Positions 57,849 to 64,000 of a DNA stretch of 64,000 nucleotides are shown here, in pieces. The stretch is from the NCBI RefSeq assembly GCF_001293525.1, contig NZ_BBYR01000012.1, forward strand, positions 1 through 64,000, in the 5' to 3' direction. Under the pieces are notes generated by a model. It saw nothing but the letters and a program-made list of their open reading frames with translations, ran no database searches and had not been told where the DNA came from. The DNA comes from Pseudideonella sakaiensis (lineage in GTDB: Bacteria; Pseudomonadota; Gammaproteobacteria; Burkholderiales; Burkholderiaceae_C). Made by a program: the position numbers and the translations under genes. The number at the start of each line of letters is the position of its first letter. Within the stretch, counting starts at the first letter, position 1.

Positions 57849-59228
57849 ATGCCCGCCGCCCGCCGTGCCTCCCGCCGCCCTTCGTCCGACCGCGCGCCGT
57901 CGCGGCCGCGTGCACGCGGCCTGGCCCTGCTGGCGCTGGCCGCGGGCCTCGTCGTGGCCGGCGGCGCCCGGGCACAGAGCCTGCCGGAGCTGCTGGCCGC
58001 CGCACGGGCCTACGACGCCAGCTACCTCGCGGTGCGCGCGCAGACCGACTCGGCCCCTTACCGCGCCGCCCAGGCCGCGGCGCTGAAGCGGCCGAGCGCC
58101 GGGCTGTCGGCCTCCGCCACCGCGGGCCGGGTCGACCCGCCGAACTTCGCGGCGCTGTCGTCGAACGGCGCGACGCTGGCGCTGTCGGGCCGCCAGGCGC
58201 TGTTCAACCGCGCCAGCGACGCGACCATCGCGCAGGCCGAGCGCCAGGTGGAGGCCGCGCGGCTGGAGCTGCAGGGCGCCGAGCAGGATCTGATCATCCG
58301 CGTCGCCCAGGCCTATTTCGACGTGCTCGGCGCGCAGGACACGCTGGCGACGACGCGCGCCGCCAAGGCCCAGATCAGCGAGCAGCTGGCCTCGGCGAAG
58401 CGCAACTTCGAGGTCGGCACCGCCACCATCACCGACACCCGCGAGGCGCAGGCGCGCTTCGACCTCGCCACCGCGCAGGAGATCGCCGCCGAGAACGACC
58501 TGCGCAGCAAGCGCGTGGCGCTCGACCAGCTGGTCGGCCGCAGCGGCGTGGCGCCGCTGCCGCTGGCCGTGCCGGTGGCGCTGCCCGCGGTGGAGCCGGC
58601 GGACATCGAGCGCTGGGTCGCCACCGCGGACGACGGTCACCCGAGCATCCGCCGCGCGCGCATCGGCCTGGACGTGGCCCGGCTGGAGACCGACAAGGCG
58701 CGCGCCGGCAGCCTGCCGACCGTCGACGCGGTCGCCTCGATCGGCGACAGCTACGCGGCCGGCCGTGCCGCGCAGCTCAACGGCACCCGCGGCAGCACCC
58801 GCTCGGCCAGCATCGGGGTGCAGATGAGCCTGCCGCTGTACACCGGCGGCTCGGTGCAGAACCGCGTGCAGGAGACCCTGCTGCTCGAGGAGCGTGCCCG
58901 CAACGACCTGGAGGCCGCGCGCCGCGGCGTCGGCCAGGCCACGCGCACCGCCTACCTCGGCGTGCAGTCGGGCCAGGCCCAGGTGAAGGCGCTGGAGGCC
59001 GCCGAGGCCTCCAGCCAGCTCGCGCTCGAGGCGACCCAGGTCGGCTACCGGGTCGGCGTGCGGGTGAACGTGGACGTGCTGAACGCACAGACCCAGCTGT
59101 TCCAGACCCGCCGTGACCTGGCCCAGGCGCGCTACAACGTCCTGCTCGGCGGGCTGCGCCTGCGCCAGGCCGCCGGCGTGCTGACGCCGGACGACGTCGC
59201 CGCGATCGACCCGCTGTTCCGGCGCTGA
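57849..59228 (+). CDS. TolC-family outer membrane channel protein
   Basis: A 459-residue outer-membrane factor with a signal peptide (about residues 22-42, ending AQA). Duplicated alpha-barrel/beta-barrel halves follow. Each half has LxxAxxAYDASYLAVRAQ or LxARIGLDVARLETDKA type repeats, and the channel part holds GYRVGVRVNVDVLNAQTQLF in the second half. The protein belongs to the TIGR01844 TolC group. It may serve type I secretion or pair with the RND adaptor pump upstream, although the isoaspartyl methyltransferase and rhodanese genes intervene. Confidence 0.9.
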   Translation: MPAARRASRRPSSDRAPSRPRARGLALLALAAGLVVAGGARAQSLPELLAAARAYDASYLAVRAQTDSAPYRAAQAAALKRPSAGLSASATAGRVDPPNFAALSSNGATLALSGRQALFNRASDATIAQAERQVEAARLELQGAEQDLIIRVAQAYFDVLGAQDTLATTRAAKAQISEQLASAKRNFEVGTATITDTREAQARFDLATAQEIAAENDLRSKRVALDQLVGRSGVAPLPLAVPVALPAVEPADIERWVATADDGHPSIRRARIGLDVARLETDKARAGSLPTVDAVASIGDSYAAGRAAQLNGTRGSTRSASIGVQMSLPLYTGGSVQNRVQETLLLEERARNDLEAARRGVGQATRTAYLGVQSGQAQVKALEAAEASSQLALEATQVGYRVGVRVNVDVLNAQTQLFQTRRDLAQARYNVLLGGLRLRQAAGVLTPDDVAAIDPLFRR

Positions 59229-59413
59229 CGGTCCGGGCCGGCGGCCGCGGGACGCGGCCGGCCGTCCGTTCCCGGTGCTTCGCGCACCGTCCCGACGCAT
59301 GCGCGCCGCGCCTGCGGCGCGGTGCGGCCGCGTCGCCGACCCCCGGCGCACCGATGCGCGGCAGCGCGCACCCCCTGCCGGGCCGAGAAAGCCTGGCATG
59401 CCTCGTGCATGAC

Positions 59414-59432
59414 GTGTACCAGCTTGTATACC
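59414..59432 (+). promoter_or_regulatory. Possible operator before atzF
   Basis: GTGTACCAGCTTGTATACC contains two related words, TGTACC and TGTATACC, ten bases apart, just before the start region. TTGTATAC-like sequences are typical of GntR/FadR-type regulators of urea or allophanate operons. Weak evidence only, no regulator gene is in view. Confidence 0.3.
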
Positions 59433-59447
59433 GACTGGCGCACTTCC

Positions 59448-61328
59448 ATGAGTTCCTCGTCCCCCGACCTGCCTGCCGGCGCCGCGCCGGGCGAGGCCGC
59501 GCCGCAGACCGTGCAGGCGTGGCTCGATGCGATCGCCGGCGGCGCGGACTGGGTGGCGCTGCTGCGTGAAGCGCGCCGGCGCTGCGCGGCGCTGCCACCG
59601 GCGGTCTGGATCCACCTGGTCGACGACGCCGCCTTCGAGGCCCAGCTCGCACAGCTCGCCCGCCTCGACGCGGCCTGCCCGGACCGCGCCGCGCTGCTCG
59701 CGCGCCATCCGCTGTTCGGCGTGCCCTGCGCCGTCAAGGACAACATCGACATCGCGGGTGCGCCCACCACCGCGGCCTGTCCCGCCTTTGCCCACGTCGC
59801 CGCCGAATCTGCCTCCGCCGTCGAACGCCTGCAGGCGGCCGGCGCGGTGTGGCTGGGCAAGACCAACCTCGACCAGTTCGCCACCGGCCTGGTCGGCACG
59901 CGCTCCCCCTACGGCCAGCCGGCCAGCGCCTTCGCTGCGGACCGCATCAGCGGCGGCTCCAGCTCGGGCTCGGCGGTGGCCGTGGCCCACGGCGCGGTGG
60001 CCTTCGCGCTGGGCACCGACACCGCCGGCTCCGGCCGCGTGCCGGCCGGCTTCAACCAGCTGGTCGGCGTCAAGCCGACGCCGGGGCGCATCGGCACGCA
60101 CGGCGTGGTGCCGGCCTGCCGCAGCCTCGACTGCGTCTCCATCTTCACGCTGAGCGTGGAGGACGGGGCGCACGTGCTCTCGGTGCTCGAGGGGCCGGAC
60201 CCGCGCGACGACTACACGCGCTTCGTGCCCGGCCCGGCGGTGTTCGCACGCAGCCGGCTGCGGCTGGGCGTTCCCCGGGAGCCGGTGCTCGACCCGGCCT
60301 ATGCCGCGGCCTGGCAGGAGGCGCTCGGCCGCGCCGAGGCCCTGGGCCACACGCTGGTGCCGCTGGACTTCGGCCCGCTGCACGAGACGGCCGCCCTGCT
60401 CTACGCCGGCCCCTGGGTGGCCGAGCGGCATGCCACGGTGCAGGCGCTGCTCGAGGCCTCGCCCGAGGCCCTCGACCCGGCCGTGCGCAGCATCATCGAG
60501 GCGGCCGGCGGTTTCAGCGCCACCGATGCCTTCCGCGCGCAGTACGCGCTGAAGGCGATGCAGCGCCGGCACGCCGCGCTCTGGGACGCGGCCGACCTGC
60601 TGCTGGTGCCGACCGCGCCCGGCCACCCGCGCTTCGACGCGGTGGCGGCCGATCCGATCGGCAGCAACAGCCGCCTCGGCACCTACACCAACTTCGTCAA
60701 CCTGCTCGGCTGGTGCGCGCTGGCGCTGCCGTCCGGCACGGCGGACGACGGAATGCCCTTCGGCGTGACCGCGATCGCGCCGGCCGACCACGACGCCGCG
60801 CTGGCCGACTGGGGGCGGCGCTGGCAGGCCGCGGCCGACCGGCCGATGGGCGCCACCGGGCACCGCCCCGCCGCGCGCCCGCAGCCGCGCGTGGCGCTGC
60901 GCCGGCCGGCGGCCGAGCCGGCGCTGGCGCTGGCCGTGGTGGGCGCCCACCTCAGCGGCTTGCCGCTGAACGGCCAGCTGACCGAGCGCGGCGGCCACCT
61001 GCTGGAGGCCACGCAGACCGCGCCGCGCTACCGGCTGTTCGCGCTGCCCGGCACCACGCCGCCCAAGCCCGGCCTGCTGCGCTGCGCCGATGGCGAGCCC
61101 GGCCATGCGATCGCGCTCGAGGTCTGGTCGCTGCCGATGCGCGAGATCGGCTCCTTCCTCGCGCTGATCCCGCCCCCGCTCGGCCTCGGCAGCCTGGAAC
61201 TGGCCGACGGCCGCTGGGTGCACGGCTTCGTCTGCGAGGCCGCCGCGCTGCAGGGCGCGCCCGACGTCAGCGCGCATGGCGGCTGGCGCGGCTACCTCGC
61301 GGCGCTGGCCGCCGGTGCGCCGCGCTGA
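59448..61328 (+). CDS. atzF: Allophanate hydrolase
   Basis: A 626-residue enzyme converting allophanate to two ammonia and two carbon dioxide. The N-terminal amidase-signature domain has VKDNIDIAGAPTTAACPAF with the catalytic Lys. GGSSSGSAVAVAHGAVAFAL and TDTAGSGRVPAGF hold the Ser pair and nucleophile. The C-terminal domain, from about residue 490 (LAVVGAHLSGLPLNGQLTER to WSLPMREIGSFLALIPPPLG), is the AtzF-specific part that improves product decarboxylation. It is the usual partner of urea carboxylase or guanidine carboxylase, which lies outside the window if present. Start 59448 is the ATG followed by family sequence. Confidence 0.92.
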   Translation: MSSSSPDLPAGAAPGEAAPQTVQAWLDAIAGGADWVALLREARRRCAALPPAVWIHLVDDAAFEAQLAQLARLDAACPDRAALLARHPLFGVPCAVKDNIDIAGAPTTAACPAFAHVAAESASAVERLQAAGAVWLGKTNLDQFATGLVGTRSPYGQPASAFAADRISGGSSSGSAVAVAHGAVAFALGTDTAGSGRVPAGFNQLVGVKPTPGRIGTHGVVPACRSLDCVSIFTLSVEDGAHVLSVLEGPDPRDDYTRFVPGPAVFARSRLRLGVPREPVLDPAYAAAWQEALGRAEALGHTLVPLDFGPLHETAALLYAGPWVAERHATVQALLEASPEALDPAVRSIIEAAGGFSATDAFRAQYALKAMQRRHAALWDAADLLLVPTAPGHPRFDAVAADPIGSNSRLGTYTNFVNLLGWCALALPSGTADDGMPFGVTAIAPADHDAALADWGRRWQAAADRPMGATGHRPAARPQPRVALRRPAAEPALALAVVGAHLSGLPLNGQLTERGGHLLEATQTAPRYRLFALPGTTPPKPGLLRCADGEPGHAIALEVWSLPMREIGSFLALIPPPLGLGSLELADGRWVHGFVCEAAALQGAPDVSAHGGWRGYLAALAAGAPR

Positions 61329-61408
61329 GCCCTGGCCGGCCCCTGCCGCTGCCCGTCCCCCTTCCCGCCGTTCCTCCCTTCCGCCCCTTGCCTGACCAGG
61401 AGTCGCCC

Positions 61409-62398
61409 ATGAGGTCTTCCCGCCCCGCCACCCGCCGCCAGGTCGTCATCGCCGGCGCCGCCGTCGCCGCGCTCGGCAGCCCCGCGCTGCTGCGCGCCCA
61501 GGCCCAGCCGAAGATCCGCATCGGCTTCTGGCCGGTGGCCTCCGGCCTGCCCTTCTTCGCGGCGGTCGACAAGGGCTACTTCAAGGAGGCCGGCCTGGAC
61601 GTCGAGCCGCTCAAGTTCGCCAGCGCCCAGCAGGTGATGGAGGCCATGCTCGCGGGCCGCTGCGAGGGCTCGAGCAACGGCACCGCGTCGGCGGCGCTGG
61701 CGATCGGCGAGATCGCGCAGCCGGGCCTGCTGAAGATCTTCTGCACCAACCCGACCAACCAGAAGTTCGTGCTCGACGAGTTCATCGTCGCCAAGGACAG
61801 CCCGATCAAGACCATCGCCGAGCTGAAGGGCAAGCGCGTCGCCTCCGGGCCCGGCGTGCAGAACGTGGTGCTCGCCAAGACGGTGCTGGAGCGCGCCGGC
61901 GCCGGCGCGATGAGCGTGACCGAGCTGCCGATCGGCCAGCACGTGGCCGCGGTCGCCGCCGGCCAGGTGGACGCCTGCTACACGCTGGAGCCCACCGGCA
62001 CCGTCGGCCGGCTGAACGGCACGACGCGGGTGCTGGAGGTCGGCGTGATCGCCAAGTACGTGCTCGGCGACGGCCTCGCGCCGTGGCACGGCGGCTCGGC
62101 CAGCCTGACCAGCGAGTTCATCAAGAAGTACCCCGAGGTGGCGAAGAAGTACATCGCCGCCTACAAGCGCGGCGTCGACCTGGTGAAGACGAAGCCGGAC
62201 GAGGCCCGCCCCTCGCTGAAGGGCTACACCGCGATCGAGGGCGCGCTGACCGGCGAGGTGCCGATGTCCGACTACCTGTTCTCCACCGACTTCAAGGCCT
62301 CGGACATCGCCTACTTCCAGCGCTTCTACGACCTGTTCACCGAGAAGGGCATCTTCAGCCGCAAGGTGGACGTGGCCTCGATGCTCTACAAGGGGTGA
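61409..62398 (+). CDS. ABC transporter substrate-binding protein, NitT/TauT type
   Basis: A 329-residue periplasmic protein. A Tat-like signal (RRQVVIAGAAVAALG) ends near LRAQ. The binding domain begins IRIGFWPVASGLPFFAAVDK, has YFKEAGLDVEPLKFASAQQV, and continues with GVQNVVLAKTVLERAGAGAM and TNPTNQKFVLDEFIV. This is the NitT/TauT-like group, used for nitrate, taurine, urea or other small amides. With atzF directly upstream and permease plus ATPase downstream, uptake of urea, guanidine or a related nitrogen source is the best guess. It is 80 bases after atzF. Confidence 0.88.
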   Translation: MRSSRPATRRQVVIAGAAVAALGSPALLRAQAQPKIRIGFWPVASGLPFFAAVDKGYFKEAGLDVEPLKFASAQQVMEAMLAGRCEGSSNGTASAALAIGEIAQPGLLKIFCTNPTNQKFVLDEFIVAKDSPIKTIAELKGKRVASGPGVQNVVLAKTVLERAGAGAMSVTELPIGQHVAAVAAGQVDACYTLEPTGTVGRLNGTTRVLEVGVIAKYVLGDGLAPWHGGSASLTSEFIKKYPEVAKKYIAAYKRGVDLVKTKPDEARPSLKGYTAIEGALTGEVPMSDYLFSTDFKASDIAYFQRFYDLFTEKGIFSRKVDVASMLYKG

Positions 62399-62402
62399 GG
62401 CG

Positions 62403-63263
62403 ATGAGCGCGACCCCTGCCCCCACCACCGCCGCGCCGGTGGCCACGCCGGCCGCCGCCGCGCCCTGGAAGCCGCCGGCCCCGACGAACACCGCCACGCC
62501 GCCGAAACGCGCCGCCTGGGGCCGCCTGCTGCCGGTGATCGGCCCGCTGGTGCTGTTCCTGATCTGGGACCTGGTGGTGCGCGCCGGGCTGATCAAGCCG
62601 ATCCTGCTGCCGCCGCCGCTGGCCACCCTCGGCACCCTGGCCTCCGGCCTGCTCGGCGGGCCGCTGCTGGAGGACTTCCTGGTCACGGTCTGGCGCACGC
62701 TGCAGGCCTTCCTGATCGCGGCCGTGGTCGGCGTGCCGCTGGGCGTGGTGCTCGGCAGCACCGAGAAGGCCTACCGCAGCGTCGAGTTCCTGATCGACTT
62801 CTTCCGCTCCACGCCCTCGTCGGCGCTGATCCCGCTGTTCCTGCTGATCTTCGGCGTGTCCGACGTCAACAAGGTCGCGATCGCCGCCTTCGGCGCGCTG
62901 CTGATCGTGGTCTTCAACAGCGCCTATGGCGTCATCAACGCGCGCAAGCAGCGCATGATGGCCGCCAAGGTGATGGGCGCCACGCGCTGGCAGATCTTCC
63001 GCGACGTGCTGGTCTGGGAGAGCCTGCAGCCCAGCTTCGTCGGGCTGCGCTCGGCGGTGTCGATGGCGCTGGTGATCGTGGTGGTGGCCGAGATGTTCAT
63101 CGGCTCCGACAACGGCCTGGGCCACCACATCATCGATTCCCAGCAGGTGCTGAACGTGCGCAGCATGTACGCGGCGATCCTCGCCGCCGGCATCCTCGGC
63201 TATGCGCTGAACGTGCTGTTCCTGCTGGCCGAACGCAAGATCGTCCACTGGTCGGGCCGCTGA
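62403..63263 (+). CDS. ABC transporter permease, NitT/TauT type
   Basis: A 286-residue inner-membrane permease with about six helices. After an Ala/Pro-rich N-terminal stretch, VIGPLVLFLIWDLVV starts the membrane part. The conserved EAA-like loop motif ARKQRMMAAKVMGATRWQIF lies around residues 180-199, then DVLVWESLQPSFVGLRSAVS. It is the transmembrane partner of the neighbouring binding protein and ATPase, and its start follows that gene's stop by four bases. Confidence 0.9.
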   Translation: MSATPAPTTAAPVATPAAAAPWKPPAPTNTATPPKRAAWGRLLPVIGPLVLFLIWDLVVRAGLIKPILLPPPLATLGTLASGLLGGPLLEDFLVTVWRTLQAFLIAAVVGVPLGVVLGSTEKAYRSVEFLIDFFRSTPSSALIPLFLLIFGVSDVNKVAIAAFGALLIVVFNSAYGVINARKQRMMAAKVMGATRWQIFRDVLVWESLQPSFVGLRSAVSMALVIVVVAEMFIGSDNGLGHHIIDSQQVLNVRSMYAAILAAGILGYALNVLFLLAERKIVHWSGR

Positions 63264-63291
63264 AGGCCGCCGCGCGAGACAGGAGCTCCCC

Positions 63292-64000
63292 ATGTCCGTC
63301 GTCCTGAACGCACCCGTCTTCGCCGAGGTGCCGCCCGCCCCCTTCCGCCCCGGCCCGGCCGGCACCCACATCACCATCCGCGGCCTGACCAAGTACTTCG
63401 CGGGCTGGCCGCTGTACGAGAACTTCGACCTCGACATCCCGAAGGGCAAGATCGTCTCGGTGTTCGGCCCCAACGGCTGCGGCAAGAGCACGCTGATCAA
63501 CATGGTCGCCGGGCTGATCCCGATCGACGCCGGGCAGATCCTGTTCGACGGCAAGTCGCTGAAGGACACCAAGATCGGCTACGTGTTCCAGAACTACCGC
63601 GAGGCGATGTTCCCGTGGATGCGCACCATCGACAACATCGCCTACCCGCTGAAGCTGGAGGGCCGCAGCAAGGCCGAGGTGGACCGCCGGATGGCCGAGC
63701 TGGTGGCCAGCTTCGACGTCAAGTTCGACCTGAACCGCTTCCCCTACGAGCTGTCCGGCGGCCAGCAGCAGACCGCGTCCATCATGCGGGCGCTGGCGCC
63801 CGGCCCGGAGGTGCTGTTCCTCGACGAGCCCTTCTCGGCGCTGGACTTCGAGATGACGCTGTTCATCCGCGAGAAGCTGCAGGAGGTCTTCCTGCAGACC
63901 GGCACCACCATGCTGCTGGTCTCGCACGACCTGGAGGAAGCCGTCTACCTCGCCGACGAGGTGCTGCTGCTGACCAAGCGCCCGACGCGGGTGGCCGAGA
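63292..64000 (+). CDS. ABC transporter ATP-binding protein, truncated by the window end
   Basis: The first 236 residues of the ATPase are visible; the gene continues past the right edge. Walker A is GPNGCGKSTLINMVAGL (around residues 59-75), the Q-loop is VFQNYREAMFPW, the signature is ELSGGQQQTASIMRAL, and Walker B is VLFLDEPFSALDFEM. The H-loop reads LLVSHDLEEAV. An AGGAG site lies before 63292. It belongs to the NitT/TauT transporter with the preceding two genes, and energises uptake. Confidence 0.92.
   Translation, partial: MSVVLNAPVFAEVPPAPFRPGPAGTHITIRGLTKYFAGWPLYENFDLDIPKGKIVSVFGPNGCGKSTLINMVAGLIPIDAGQILFDGKSLKDTKIGYVFQNYREAMFPWMRTIDNIAYPLKLEGRSKAEVDRRMAELVASFDVKFDLNRFPYELSGGQQQTASIMRALAPGPEVLFLDEPFSALDFEMTLFIREKLQEVFLQTGTTMLLVSHDLEEAVYLADEVLLLTKRPTRVAE

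Noticed and set aside
57750-61277. An 1175-codon minus-strand open frame opposite tolC and atzF
   Set aside because: Same GC artefact; the plus-strand genes carry full catalytic and signature motifs.
1-64000. CRISPR array, ribosomal RNA or insertion sequence
   Set aside because: No regularly spaced direct repeats of CRISPR type, no rRNA-like sequence and no transposase with terminal repeats were seen. The only tRNA trace is the 18-base fragment at 47782-47799.

Overview
The window shows the right-hand part of a large integrative and conjugative element (ICE) of the ICEclc/PAGI-2/PFGI-1 family, its attachment end, and about 16 kb of host chromosome. The host looks like a very GC-rich betaproteobacterium of the order Burkholderiales. 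The basis is the set of chromosomal genes (trmB, uppP, a TetR-RND pump, an isoaspartyl methyltransferase-rhodanese-TolC cluster, and allophanate hydrolase with an ABC transporter) and their strongly G/C-biased third codon positions. The genus cannot be fixed from the sequence alone.

Layout, left to right. (1) 1-722, minus strand: end of the ICE type IV secretion operon (TIGR03745, TIGR03758 and RAQPRD proteins). (2) 947-13321, plus strand: a defence cargo island of visibly lower GC. It holds a small HTH protein, a C5-cytosine methyltransferase with a convergent Vsr endonuclease, and an overlapping set encoding a MORC/MutL-like GHKL ATPase, a Z1 helicase, a DUF4420 PD-(D/E)XK protein and an AIPR protein. 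A helicase remnant and a Rad50-like AAA ATPase follow. (3) 13367-19355, minus: ICE conjugation genes resume (TIGR03747 membrane protein, TraD, TIGR03765, lytic transglycosylase, TIGR03759, a coiled-coil membrane protein, PilL). (4) 19555-29405, minus: ICE accessory proteins in three terminator-bounded transcription units. Each unit follows a copy of the same three-hairpin element, and most of its genes have their own GC-rich hairpin leader. (5) 29718-32999, plus: an arsenic operon (arsR, arsI, arsC, acr3, arsC-arsN fusion). (6) 33519-44373, minus: the replication, partition and regulation module (topB, ssb, DUF3158, PFL_4669, a LOTUS-domain protein, STY4528, DUF2857, parB, a HicA-like protein, parA, alpA and a conserved gene). 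A 17-bp palindrome recurs upstream of three of its units. (7) 44905-47550: two divergent LysR regulators. (8) 47782-47799: an 18-bp match to the 3' end of a glycine tRNA gene, taken as attR. (9) 47864-64000: host chromosome.

The ICE genes work together in conjugative transfer: the pilus and secretion proteins and the TraD coupling protein export DNA. TopB, Ssb and the STY4528/DUF3577/PFL_4669 proteins support replication or processing of the excised circle. AlpA/ParA/ParB and the neighbouring regulators control maintenance and the switch to transfer. Integrase, relaxase and the VirB4-type ATPase are not in view and should lie to the left. The cargo gives the host a probable anti-phage system and arsenic resistance.

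The least explained parts are the multi-gene Z1/MORC/AIPR system, the three-copy structured element (which resembles what I recall of the published DUF3577 RNA motif), the repeated hairpin leaders, the three 17-bp palindromes, and a cluster of TTCGGA-N-TCCGAA palindromes inside the replication gene.
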